From: NZWG01 sp964478995 | Lineage (GTDB): Bacteria; Fidelibacterota; Marinisomatia; Marinisomatales; UBA1611 | NCBI GenBank assembly: GCA_964478995.1 | Contig: CAYZJY010000004.1 | Coordinates: 1 to 46,167 of the forward strand | Length of the DNA stretch: 46,167 bases | Direction: 5' to 3' | Notes under the pieces: generated by a model | Told to the model about the DNA's origin: nothing | The model's input: the letters and a program-made list of their open reading frames with translations, nothing else | The model's database searches: none | Program-made: the position numbers and the translations under genes | In this document: positions 8,814 to 17,169 of the stretch, in pieces | How the letters are laid out: every line of letters starts with the position of its first letter | How positions within the stretch are numbered: the stretch's first letter is position 1

Positions 8814-9953
8814 ATGGTAAAAAAACTCATAGTCATTATACTTCTTGTGACAGTCAGAGTATCTGCACAAGACTTATCCATTTTCTTTCTCAAAGATGGT
8901 TCGATCGTCCAGGGTCAAGTTGTCAATGAGAATCAATATAGGATATTCTTAAAAACAGAACAAGGTACCATAAAATTATTACCTTCTGATATTCTTGGAA
9001 GAGAAGATGCTGCAAAGAAAGGTGATCTTACGTTTGTATCTGAGAGATTAGAATATTTGCAAGGCAATGTTAATCATTTAACAGGTCAGGTCAATCACTG
9101 GAATGATTCCTTGAAGACCGCCCTTACTGACCTACATGAACTTTTCAAAGACCTAGAGGTATTACAAAATGAATTTGAGATAGACCTTCTAAGGTTGCAT
9201 TCCCAAGGTCGTGAGCAAAAAAAGAAGATGGAATATGTTCAAGATGACCTTGTCAATCAGAGAGTGGACATTGCTTCAAATAGACAAGAAATGGGGGGCA
9301 TTGATGATACAGTATCTACTCTGAATGAAAATTTTTCAAAAGTTAGTCAAAAGTTGGACGTTACTGCAAACCAATCCTATTTATTGTCGGGTAATTTGTC
9401 ATCAATCAAAAAAGACATACAATCCATAAGAAGCATACAAGAAAACCAGCAGAATCAAATTGACATGATGGCTGGTGCATTGGCAAATAACATTCAAGAA
9501 GTCATTAGAGTTCAAGGAAAATTTGGAGATGTTGAAGATGGAGTCAATGATAATCAAGTGGAAATCAAAAAATTAAACCATAGTCTTGATGAAAAGACAG
9601 ATCAACTTGCACAGGACATGAGGTCAATGCTTAAAGATCTAACCAATCGTTTGGATGTGATATCAACAAAGATAGAGGACATGGATAAGAACGCTTTGAA
9701 AGCACGTAAGAAATTGGCAACAGATCTAGGTGATCTTGCAAATGAATTGGAGATCATTGGTGAAAAAGTGATCACATTGACAAGGGATTTTCGCACCAAT
9801 GAAGAAAAATTAAGTTCAATTGGTGATAAAGTTGATAAAGTAGATGGTAAGGTTGACAAGGTGGATGGTAGTGTTAAAAAGTTGAATGATAGTCTAACAA
9901 AACTTAAAACTCAAGTTGATGACATTCCACTTCCAGCATCGACAGAGAATTGA
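8814..9953 (+). CDS. Exported coiled-coil protein of unknown function
   Basis: Not a recognised named family. ATG 8814 gives a 379-residue product with a typical signal peptide (MVKKLIVIILLVTVRVSAQ, cleavage after SAQ likely); an in-frame TTG at 8793 would add seven polar residues and is less likely. Just after the signal, about 40 residues (FLKDGSIVQGQVVNENQYRI...) form a short beta-rich module of the kind often seen in exported FCB proteins that bear 'LKDGS...G.V' motifs. The rest, from about residue 60 to the end, is almost continuous heptad-type coiled coil, ending in short tandem units around DKVDKVDGKVDKVDG. There is no C-terminal anchor or barrel. It is followed 90 bases later by an exported TPR protein; a shared envelope role is possible but unproven. 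Confidence 0.7.
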   Translation: MVKKLIVIILLVTVRVSAQDLSIFFLKDGSIVQGQVVNENQYRIFLKTEQGTIKLLPSDILGREDAAKKGDLTFVSERLEYLQGNVNHLTGQVNHWNDSLKTALTDLHELFKDLEVLQNEFEIDLLRLHSQGREQKKKMEYVQDDLVNQRVDIASNRQEMGGIDDTVSTLNENFSKVSQKLDVTANQSYLLSGNLSSIKKDIQSIRSIQENQQNQIDMMAGALANNIQEVIRVQGKFGDVEDGVNDNQVEIKKLNHSLDEKTDQLAQDMRSMLKDLTNRLDVISTKIEDMDKNALKARKKLATDLGDLANELEIIGEKVITLTRDFRTNEEKLSSIGDKVDKVDGKVDKVDGSVKKLNDSLTKLKTQVDDIPLPASTEN

Positions 9954-10043
9954 TTGATTTCTGCTAATCTTCATTATTTAGTATTAAAATCTGCTATTCG
10001 TATTTTGTTCATTAACAATAAAAATTTATATAGATGAGGTAAT

Positions 10044-11339
10044 ATGTTTTTTTCTAGGTACATTACAATTTTATTATTGTCAACTTTGGTTTTTGGGCAA
10101 GATCCAGAAGCCTTACTCAATGAAGGTGAGTCAATGCTTTCATCAGGTGATGTAAGTGGTGCAGAATCTTTATTTAATAGCGCTTTAAAGGTCGACCCTT
10201 CTTTTGCGCCTGCTCTTAAAGCCCTATCTAAATTAAATCTTCATAAAGGTGACTTGAAAAAGGCTAATGAATATTCAATTCAAGCTGTCCAGGCTGATGA
10301 GGATTTTCGTGACTGGTCGGAAAAGATAGGAAAGATCACAGAACATATTCAAAATGGAAATCGTAATGTTCAGCAGAGTTTATTTGAAGAGGCGATCGAA
10401 GAATATGATAAAATATCCCAAGCACATCCTTATTTCCCTGATGCAGAATTCTATAAAGGCCTAACAAGATTCAGACAGAAAGACATAGAGGGTGCAGCCA
10501 GGCATTTCAGTAATGCTTTAAAAATTTACTCTGAACATAAAAAAGCACGTAAAGGTCTGGATAATGTGACAAAGCAGTTTCTTAATGCAGGAAATAAATC
10601 CTATAAACGTGGTGACCTAGGAAAGGCAACCAGTTATTATGAGAAGGCCCTAGAGTTCGATCCAGAATTCTATCTTGCTTATTTTCAATTAGGAGTATTG
10701 CAAAAGAAACAGGGCCAATCGAAGGCTGCCATTGAGTCTTTGAACCGAGTGATTGAGATCAAACCAGACCATGATAAAACTTGGTTTACCCTTGGTACTG
10801 CATATGAATCGGATGGTAATGTAGACATGGCAATTGATCACTATAAAAAGGCCATTGATATTAATCCAGGATATTCAAAGGCTTATGGTAATCTAGGAAA
10901 ACTTTATACTGATAAGCAGGAATTCAAAGAAGCAGAAGATGTTTTAAAAACAATTGTTCAGATCGACTCTGATTATTCAGATGGTTTCATGCGCTTAGGG
11001 TTATTGTACATAGAACAAGAAAATTATGAAGATGCTGCAAATAATTTGAAAAGATCAACTGAGTTAGATGATAAAGACTATAATAAATATTTTAATCTTG
11101 CTAGTGCCTATAACCATCTTGAAAAATGGAATAATGCGGCAACAGCAGCACAGTCTTGTATTGATCTTAAAAAGAAATTTGGTGGAGGGTGGTTAGAACT
11201 TGGTCTTGCTGAGATGGGTCGTAAAAACAAGACGAGAGCAAAAAGACATTTTGAAGAAGCTCGTAAAGATAGAGATTGGAGAAAAATGGCTGAAAGAAAG
11301 ATAGATGAAATAAATAATCCAGCTAAATACGAAAAGTAG
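10044..11339 (+). CDS. Exported tetratricopeptide-repeat protein
   Basis: A 431-residue protein with an N-terminal signal peptide (FFSRYITILLLSTLVFGQ) followed by roughly ten TPR units covering almost all of the mature chain. Clear examples are ATSYYEKALEFDPEFYLAYF, AIESLNRVIEIKPDHDKTWF and AIDHYKKAIDINPGYSKAYG. TPRs are protein-interaction scaffolds, so an envelope or periplasmic adaptor role is likely, with partners unknown. A GAGG ribosome-binding site lies four bases before ATG 10044. The HAD gene follows after 9 bases, so this gene may head the long overlapping operon downstream. No catalytic domain is visible. Confidence 0.85.
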   Translation: MFFSRYITILLLSTLVFGQDPEALLNEGESMLSSGDVSGAESLFNSALKVDPSFAPALKALSKLNLHKGDLKKANEYSIQAVQADEDFRDWSEKIGKITEHIQNGNRNVQQSLFEEAIEEYDKISQAHPYFPDAEFYKGLTRFRQKDIEGAARHFSNALKIYSEHKKARKGLDNVTKQFLNAGNKSYKRGDLGKATSYYEKALEFDPEFYLAYFQLGVLQKKQGQSKAAIESLNRVIEIKPDHDKTWFTLGTAYESDGNVDMAIDHYKKAIDINPGYSKAYGNLGKLYTDKQEFKEAEDVLKTIVQIDSDYSDGFMRLGLLYIEQENYEDAANNLKRSTELDDKDYNKYFNLASAYNHLEKWNNAATAAQSCIDLKKKFGGGWLELGLAEMGRKNKTRAKRHFEEARKDRDWRKMAERKIDEINNPAKYEK

Positions 11340-11348
11340 TTTAAATCC

Positions 11349-12041
11349 ATGGAACAGATCAGGGGTGTAATTTTTGATTTAGACAATACTTTACTGGACT
11401 TCATGAAGATGAAGGAGTTTGCTGTTAAAGCTGCAATAAAAGGCATGATAGAAGCTGGCTTAATGGTTGATGAAGAGTCCTCCTATAATGAAATCGTTGC
11501 GATATATGAACAATTTGGATGGGAAAACCAGAAAGTATTTGATGTCTTCATTGAAAAGCAGATAGGCAGGGTAGAACATAAATACCTTGCTGCAGGCATA
11601 GTTGCTTACAGAAGAGCGCGAGAGGCTAATTTAATGGCATACCCCAATGTAAATAAAACATTGATGGCATTGGCCAAATTAGGTATAAAACTTGGTGTTG
11701 TATCTGATGCTCCCAGCAGAGAGGCTTGGATGCGTATATACTATCTTAATCTTTATCATTTTTTTGATGTGGTCATAACCTTTGATGATACAGGTGAAAG
11801 GAAACCATCTGAGAAACCCTTCAAAATGTCATTGGATTCTTTGGGATTGGAACCCCAGGAAGCAATAATGGTAGGTGACTGGCCTGAAAGAGATGTCGTT
11901 GGTGCAAAGCAAATTGGAATGAAAACCGCTTTTGCGCGCTATGGAGACACCTTTGGAACTGTCAATTCAGGTGCAGATTGGGATTTGAATGACATATACC
12001 AATTAGTTATGATCATTAATGAATTTAATGGAAGCGCCTGA
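11349..12041 (+). CDS. HAD-family hydrolase (phosphatase-like)
   Basis: Haloacid-dehalogenase superfamily hydrolase of 230 residues. Motif I is FDLDNT with nucleophile Asp10 and general acid Asp12. Motif II is in LGVVSDAPSREAW, motif III Lys is in ERKPSEKP, and motif IV is MVGDWPERDVVGAK. A helical cap domain occupies about residues 20-95. This resembles subfamily IA small-molecule phosphatases (TIGR02253/Gph-like). The substrate is unknown: a sugar phosphate, nucleotide or damaged metabolite is plausible, the last because it overlaps acpS and precedes the NAD(P)HX repair gene. Its 3' end overlaps acpS by 23 bases. Confidence 0.85.
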   Translation: MEQIRGVIFDLDNTLLDFMKMKEFAVKAAIKGMIEAGLMVDEESSYNEIVAIYEQFGWENQKVFDVFIEKQIGRVEHKYLAAGIVAYRRAREANLMAYPNVNKTLMALAKLGIKLGVVSDAPSREAWMRIYYLNLYHFFDVVITFDDTGERKPSEKPFKMSLDSLGLEPQEAIMVGDWPERDVVGAKQIGMKTAFARYGDTFGTVNSGADWDLNDIYQLVMIINEFNGSA

Positions 12042-12393
12042 TATATACTTGGGCAATGACCTGATAGAAGTATCTAGGATCCTATCTTCGATCAATAAAA
12101 TTGGACAAAGGTTTTTAGATCGTGTATATACCAAAGTAGAGCAAGATTATTGCCAAACTAAGGTAAATCCTCAAATACACTATGCGGGAAGATTTGCTGC
12201 CAAAGAGGCAGTGATGAAAGCATTAAAGTCATCTGGGTTTCAAAAACCCATTGCATTTAAATCCATAGAGATCAGGTCAGGAGATAATGGAGAGCCCATT
12301 GTTAATCTAGATCTCCCTTGCCATGGCAAATGTAGAGTTTCTATTTCTCATACAGATAGTCATGCGATCGCATCAGCGATTTATATTTTGTAA
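12019..12393 (+). CDS. acpS: Holo-[acyl-carrier-protein] synthase
   Basis: Transfers 4'-phosphopantetheine from CoA to the conserved Ser of apo-ACP, activating fatty acid synthesis. The 124-residue length is typical of AcpS-type transferases. Motif 1, GNDLIEVSRI (usually G.D..E..RI), carries the Mg-binding Asp14, and motif 2, GRFAAKEAVMKAL, carries the Glu and Lys. The C-terminal VSISHTDSHAIASAI is the standard last strand. Two in-frame starts exist (ATG 12019 and ATG 12028), both inside the HAD gene; the first was used. The stop overlaps the next start as TAATG. Confidence 0.93.
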   Translation: MNLMEAPDIYLGNDLIEVSRILSSINKIGQRFLDRVYTKVEQDYCQTKVNPQIHYAGRFAAKEAVMKALKSSGFQKPIAFKSIEIRSGDNGEPIVNLDLPCHGKCRVSISHTDSHAIASAIYIL

Positions 12394-13925
12394 TGAGATT
12401 ATTGACCTCTGAGCAAGCCCATTTCCTTGACAGGGTCACAATAGATGAATTTAAAATTCAAACTAGTGTCCTGATGAAAAATGCTGGTCAGGTCATTGCT
12501 GACCAGGCCAAGGTAATGATAGCTGAATTTTCCAATCCGAAGATATTGATATTTTGTGGAAAGGGAAATAATGGCGGAGATGGTTATGCAGCGGCTTCCA
12601 TATTGCATCATGAAGGTTGTTCAGTTAACATCCACTCCATTAGAGAGGAAAATGATATTAAAGACGATTCTTTGCCTTTCTACATGGATTGCATGTCTCT
12701 TGGGATTCAAAATTCATTTGGTGAGGATTTAAAAAAATTAGAAGATGCTGATCTGATAATTGATGGGATATTGGGCATTGGACTTAAGGGTCCTGTGAGG
12801 GAAAGTCTTAGACCATTATTAAATTGGATCAACAATTCAGAAAGCAAGGTGTTATCAATTGATGTTCCTTCAGGATTGGATTGTGATACAGGTATCTATG
12901 AACCCATGTCAGTAAAGGCAAATGTCACCTTGACCTTTGGATATCCTAAAATAGGTATGTACTTAAGACAAGGCCCTGAATATTGCGGGGATATAATTGT
13001 CAAGGATATTGGTTTTCCATCATTAAACAAGGTAGAACTGCCAGGCTTGGAATGGACATTGAATGAAAAGAAAAATATCCAAGAGCATTTTGTTAAACCA
13101 AAAAATGACATAAATAAATATTCAGCAGGAAAGGTCTTAATTATTGCAGGATCTCGCGGAATGACCGGAGCTGCAATATTATCAACATATGGTGCATTGA
13201 GGTCTGGTGCTGGACTCACAATAACCACCAGCCCTTCTTCTTTGAATGAGATCTATGAGAGATCCATTATTGAGGGTATGACATTGCCATTGGATGATAA
13301 AGATACTGGTCTTTTAGGCTATGAACATTTTGATTTGATCATGGAGAAGGTAGAGTGGGCAGATTCTGTCTTGCTTGGTCCAGGACTTGGTCGACATCTT
13401 TCAACCCAGCGCCTGATCAAAGAGTTGTTCTTATCAATAGAAAAGCCACTTGTACTTGATGCTGATGGTTTTTTCCCTTTTTCAGGTGATATTGGAAAAT
13501 TATTTGAAAGAGAACACCCTTTAATAATTACACCTCATTTTGGGGAATTTTCTAGGTTGCTGGGCCAAGAAAAAGAAAAGATCATGTCAGAATTTCCAAG
13601 ATTCATGACCGAGTTCATGGAAAATTTTGATCAAACATTACTTGTTAAACAAGTACCAGTTTGTATTGCCAAAGGTAATGATATTGAAATTAATGTTACC
13701 GGAAATCCCGGACTGGCTACAGCGGGAACCGGCGATGTACTTGCAGGTATAATTTCAAGTTTGGTCTCTCAGGGATTCAACTGTTACGATTCAGCGTCCA
13801 TCGGTGCATATGTTCATGGGATGGCAGCAGACCATCTGGTCTCAGAAAAAGGGTTTAGAGGACAAATTGCTTCAGACCTGCTTCAAATGATACCAGAAGT
13901 AATAGGTTCATATGAAAAATCATAA
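12393..13925 (+). CDS. nnr: Bifunctional NAD(P)HX epimerase / ADP-dependent dehydratase
   Basis: Metabolite-repair enzyme: the N-terminal NnrE (YjeF-N) part epimerises hydrated NAD(P)H, and the C-terminal NnrD (carbohydrate-kinase-like) part dehydrates S-NAD(P)HX using ADP. Residues 1 to about 215 contain the GKGNNGGDGYAAA loop, DGILGIGLKGPVRE and LSIDVPSGLDCDTG. Residues about 225-505 contain KVLIIAGSRGMTGAA, LLGPGLGR, LVLDADGFFPF, ITPHFGEFSRLLG and the nucleotide-binding block NPGLATAGTGDVLAG. The 510-residue length is as expected for the fused form. It overlaps acpS by one base and the VanZ-like gene by 14 bases. Confidence 0.95.
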   Translation: MRLLTSEQAHFLDRVTIDEFKIQTSVLMKNAGQVIADQAKVMIAEFSNPKILIFCGKGNNGGDGYAAASILHHEGCSVNIHSIREENDIKDDSLPFYMDCMSLGIQNSFGEDLKKLEDADLIIDGILGIGLKGPVRESLRPLLNWINNSESKVLSIDVPSGLDCDTGIYEPMSVKANVTLTFGYPKIGMYLRQGPEYCGDIIVKDIGFPSLNKVELPGLEWTLNEKKNIQEHFVKPKNDINKYSAGKVLIIAGSRGMTGAAILSTYGALRSGAGLTITTSPSSLNEIYERSIIEGMTLPLDDKDTGLLGYEHFDLIMEKVEWADSVLLGPGLGRHLSTQRLIKELFLSIEKPLVLDADGFFPFSGDIGKLFEREHPLIITPHFGEFSRLLGQEKEKIMSEFPRFMTEFMENFDQTLLVKQVPVCIAKGNDIEINVTGNPGLATAGTGDVLAGIISSLVSQGFNCYDSASIGAYVHGMAADHLVSEKGFRGQIASDLLQMIPEVIGSYEKS

Positions 13926-14259
13926 GTTATATTTCTATTTATATTTATTATTGGTTATATCTGCATCAAGCATACCAGGAAACTCAGTACCAAGCGTCAT
14001 TGGACTAACATGGGATAAATTACTTCATTTTTTTGAATATTTTATTTTGGGGGTACTAGGTTTTAGAGCCTTTTACAAGGATGATAATTTTAATATTTAC
14101 ATTTTATGCCTATTTGGTATTTTATTTGGATGTTTTGATGAATTATGGCAGAAAATGATACCAGGTAGATTCTCGAGCCATTATGATATTATTGCAGATG
14201 GAATTGGTGTAATTTGTGGTGTGTGGACTAGTCATTATATCTTAAATAAAAAATCATGA
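13912..14259 (+). CDS. VanZ-like membrane protein
   Basis: A 115-residue inner-membrane protein with about four hydrophobic segments. It carries the VanZ-family signatures: a conserved DKLLHFFEYFILGVLGF segment and the later DELWQ...PGRF...D..AD..G block (DELWQKMIPGRFSSHYD, then IIADGIGVICGVW). VanZ proteins confer low-level teicoplanin resistance in one enterococcal system, but these small relatives are widespread and have no established function. The position between nnr and recN, close to murA, only weakly hints at envelope metabolism. Both ends overlap neighbours (14 and 4 bases). Confidence 0.8.
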   Translation: MKNHKLYFYLYLLLVISASSIPGNSVPSVIGLTWDKLLHFFEYFILGVLGFRAFYKDDNFNIYILCLFGILFGCFDELWQKMIPGRFSSHYDIIADGIGVICGVWTSHYILNKKS

Positions 14260-15857
14260 TTCAAAGATTATACATTAAGAATTTTGCAATTATTGATGAA
14301 ATTGACATTGATTTCCAACCTGGTCTAACAGTTGTAACTGGTGAAACCGGTTCAGGCAAATCAATATTATTAGAGGCTCTTGGGGTTGCCCTTGGGGCAA
14401 AGGCTGACAAGATAATGGTACGAAATGGCGCAGAAAGGGCAGTTGTTGAAGCAAAATTCAACGATATGGAGATTCGAAGAATAGTGTCTGATAAAGGACG
14501 TACAAGATCTTATATGGATGATGAATTTGTTTCTCTGATAGATCTAAAAAAGGAAAATACTAAAAGAGTAGATTTCCATGGACAACATGATCAACAATTT
14601 ATTTTAGATAGAAACAGCCATGTTGATTATCTTGATAGATATTGTGAACATCAACATGAAGTTTCAGAGATAGAAAAGATCTACTCTGAATTGGTCAGCA
14701 TGAGATTGGAACTTAATAGATTACAAAAGGAAGATCATCAAAAAAAAGAGAGACTAGATCTTTTGAATTTTCAGGCAAATGAGATTGACGTAGTGGCACC
14801 TGTTGTAGGAGAAGACGAAAAGGTAAAGAGGGCATTTAAAAAAATAAGCAATCTTGAAGAAATATTAAGTTCTCTAAGAAATATAAAAAATGAAATTTCG
14901 GACTCGAATCACAGCATGACCGAGCAATTAAATTCCACATATCATGAATTGACCAAGATTGAAAAACATGATCCCAATATTTCTCGCATTAGTAGTTTAA
15001 TATCTGATTCAATTGTTCAATTGGAGGAAGCAAACTCAGAGATCAACTCACAATTAATGGAATTAGAATTTAATCCAGAAGAACTTAATACCTTAGAAGG
15101 TCGATTAAATGCCTTAGAATCATTGAAAAGAAAGTATGGAGGGTCAATAGAGGCTGTCATTGAGGAAAGAAAAAGGATCAAGCAAGAGGTCATTGCTGTG
15201 AATGACCTCGAGAAATCCATGGCATTGCTCGAAAATACCATAAGACAAAAAGAAAAGGAATTTTCCAAAAGAGCAATTACCATACACAAAAAACGTAAAA
15301 TGAGATCAAAGGAATTATCTGATAAAATTGTATCTGCAATGGCAGATCTAAACATGGATGGTTCGCGTTTTGATATTATTCTAGATCAAGAGGAAAGTGT
15401 GGAAGGCTTTGTGGAATTGAATGGAAGATCATATGATGCATCTGAAAAAGGCATAGACAGGGTTGAGTTTTATCTCTCGGCGAATCCAGGCGAACCTACC
15501 AAACCATTGGCATCCGTTGCTTCTGGAGGCGAAATATCAAGGATAATGCTTGCAATAAAGACCGTTTTCCAAGATATCGATCCAGTTGGAACATTGGTTT
15601 TTGATGAAATTGATTCAGGCATATCTGGTAAGGCTGCAGAAAAGGTCTCAAAACATTTATTGGAATTAGCCCAAAAAAAACAGGTTATTTGCATTACCCA
15701 TCTGTCACAAATTGCCAATCAGGCAGATCACCATTTACATGTCAAAAAATATGTTAATGGAAAAAAAACCTTTGTAGACATGGAATATTTGAATGAACTA
15801 GAGAGTTCAAGGACCATTAGAGACCTTTTCATTGGAACAGAAACATTTAATGCATAA
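14256..15857 (+). CDS. recN: DNA repair protein RecN
   Basis: SMC-like ATPase that acts early in double-strand-break repair and promotes chromosome cohesion with RecA. The 533 residues comprise an N-terminal ATPase lobe with Walker A GETGSGKS (29-36) and the Q-loop-type segment DFHGQHDQQF, a central antiparallel coiled coil (about 130-345), and a C-terminal lobe with signature VASGGEISRIMLA, Walker B TLVFDEIDSGISG and the switch ICITHLSQIANQADHH. The protein is slightly shorter than E. coli RecN but complete. The ATGA overlap with the VanZ-like gene and the TAATG overlap with murA indicate translational coupling rather than an SOS-controlled stand-alone promoter; no LexA box was recognised. 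Confidence 0.96.
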   Translation: MIQRLYIKNFAIIDEIDIDFQPGLTVVTGETGSGKSILLEALGVALGAKADKIMVRNGAERAVVEAKFNDMEIRRIVSDKGRTRSYMDDEFVSLIDLKKENTKRVDFHGQHDQQFILDRNSHVDYLDRYCEHQHEVSEIEKIYSELVSMRLELNRLQKEDHQKKERLDLLNFQANEIDVVAPVVGEDEKVKRAFKKISNLEEILSSLRNIKNEISDSNHSMTEQLNSTYHELTKIEKHDPNISRISSLISDSIVQLEEANSEINSQLMELEFNPEELNTLEGRLNALESLKRKYGGSIEAVIEERKRIKQEVIAVNDLEKSMALLENTIRQKEKEFSKRAITIHKKRKMRSKELSDKIVSAMADLNMDGSRFDIILDQEESVEGFVELNGRSYDASEKGIDRVEFYLSANPGEPTKPLASVASGGEISRIMLAIKTVFQDIDPVGTLVFDEIDSGISGKAAEKVSKHLLELAQKKQVICITHLSQIANQADHHLHVKKYVNGKKTFVDMEYLNELESSRTIRDLFIGTETFNA

Positions 15858-17110
15858 TGGATAGATTAGTAATTCAAGGTCAAGAACCACTTTCTGGTTC
15901 TATCAAGATCAGTGGTGCAAAGAATGCTGTCCTTCCTATCATGACAGCTGCATTGATGGCAGAGGGTGAATGCATTATTACAAAAGTGCCTGACCTACGT
16001 GATACAAGAACCATGATAAAATTAATGGAAATTGTTGGTGCAAAGTGCTCTTTTAAGGAAAACATTTTAAAAATAGATAGTTCAACAGTTAATAATCCTG
16101 AAGCTCCTTATGACCTAGTTAAGACCATGAGGGCATCATTCTATGTTCTAGGGCCTCTATTGGCAAGATTTGGAACCGTTAGAGTATCTCTACCTGGTGG
16201 ATGTGCCTGGGGCCCACGCCCTGTAGATTTTCATTTAAAAGGGTTAGAGAAACTTGGAGCAAAGATCACCTTGAAAAGTGGTTATATATTGGCCGAAGCA
16301 AAACGATTGAAAGGAACAAAGATCAGTTTTGAATTTCCTTCTGTTGGTGCAACGGGTAATATTGCCATGGCAGCCGCAACTGCAGAAGGAACTACGATCA
16401 TAGAAAATGCAGCAAGAGAACCTGAAATAGTTCAATTATGCGAGTACCTAAATCAGATGGGTGCCTCAATAAAAGGAATAGGAACATCAAAGATCATCAT
16501 TGATGGCGTAGATGCACTTCACTCTGCAAATATAGAGGTCATACCTGATCGCATAGAAGCAGGAACATTTTTGATGGCAGGTGCACTACTAGGAAAAATC
16601 ACACTTACAGATGTCAATCCAAATCACTTGGATACAGTTTTACTAAAATTAAAAGAAGTAGGTAGCCAAATAAAAACAACCTCTAATTCTGTGACCATTG
16701 AGCCTAGAAAATTAAAGTCAATCGACATGACGACAGCAGTTTATCCAGGATTTGCCACTGATCTTCAGGCACAATGGGTAGCCTTAATGTCCTTGGCAGA
16801 AGGCTCGTCCATGGTAACTGACACAGTATACCATGACCGTTTTAGTCATGTCCCGGAATTAAATCGTTTTGGTGCAAATATCAAAGTTGATAACAATACT
16901 GCCTTTATTAGGGGAGTCAGGGAGTTGGTTGGTGCTCCGGTCATGTCCACAGATATTAGAGCCAGCGCTTCTCTGATCATTGCTGGGTTAGTGGCTCGAG
17001 GAGAGACCACTGTGAGTCGGATCTATCACATCGATCGTGGATATGAGAGAATTGAAGAAAAGTTTCAATCATTAGGTGCAAAAATACATCGAGAAAACCC
17101 AACTGGATAA
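15857..17110 (+). CDS. murA: UDP-N-acetylglucosamine 1-carboxyvinyltransferase
   Basis: First committed step of peptidoglycan synthesis: transfers enolpyruvate from PEP to UDP-GlcNAc. Its 417 residues fold as two inverse alpha/beta domains. Lys22 and Asn23 lie in ISGAKNAVLP, and the catalytic Cys116 lies in the loop PGGCAWGPRPVDFH. Because this residue is Cys rather than Asp, the enzyme is predicted to be fosfomycin-sensitive (knowledge of the family, not shown here). Substrate residues RASFYVLGPLLAR, the DRIEAGTF segment and the C-terminal IDRGYERIEEK are present. It starts one base inside the recN stop and ends the overlapping run that began at the HAD gene; a 59-base gap follows. Confidence 0.97.
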   Translation: MDRLVIQGQEPLSGSIKISGAKNAVLPIMTAALMAEGECIITKVPDLRDTRTMIKLMEIVGAKCSFKENILKIDSSTVNNPEAPYDLVKTMRASFYVLGPLLARFGTVRVSLPGGCAWGPRPVDFHLKGLEKLGAKITLKSGYILAEAKRLKGTKISFEFPSVGATGNIAMAAATAEGTTIIENAAREPEIVQLCEYLNQMGASIKGIGTSKIIIDGVDALHSANIEVIPDRIEAGTFLMAGALLGKITLTDVNPNHLDTVLLKLKEVGSQIKTTSNSVTIEPRKLKSIDMTTAVYPGFATDLQAQWVALMSLAEGSSMVTDTVYHDRFSHVPELNRFGANIKVDNNTAFIRGVRELVGAPVMSTDIRASASLIIAGLVARGETTVSRIYHIDRGYERIEEKFQSLGAKIHRENPTG

Positions 17111-17169
17111 ATTGTTTACTTATCTTAAAAAAGAAGTAATTTTATAGAATATCTTATGAGTCTTGAAAG

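Noticed and set aside
9828..9881. Tandem DKVDGKVDK-coding units as a possible DNA repeat or recombination site
   Set aside because: They are short, in frame and continue the heptad pattern of the coiled coil, so protein structure explains them.
10005..10032. TTGTTC-16-TATATA promoter-like pair before the TPR gene
   Set aside because: The predicted transcription start would fall on or beyond the GAGG ribosome-binding site at 10036-10039, which would leave no usable leader.
13912..14259. VanZ-like gene as a glycopeptide-resistance determinant
   Set aside because: No other van gene is present, and small VanZ-domain proteins are common housekeeping-like membrane proteins.
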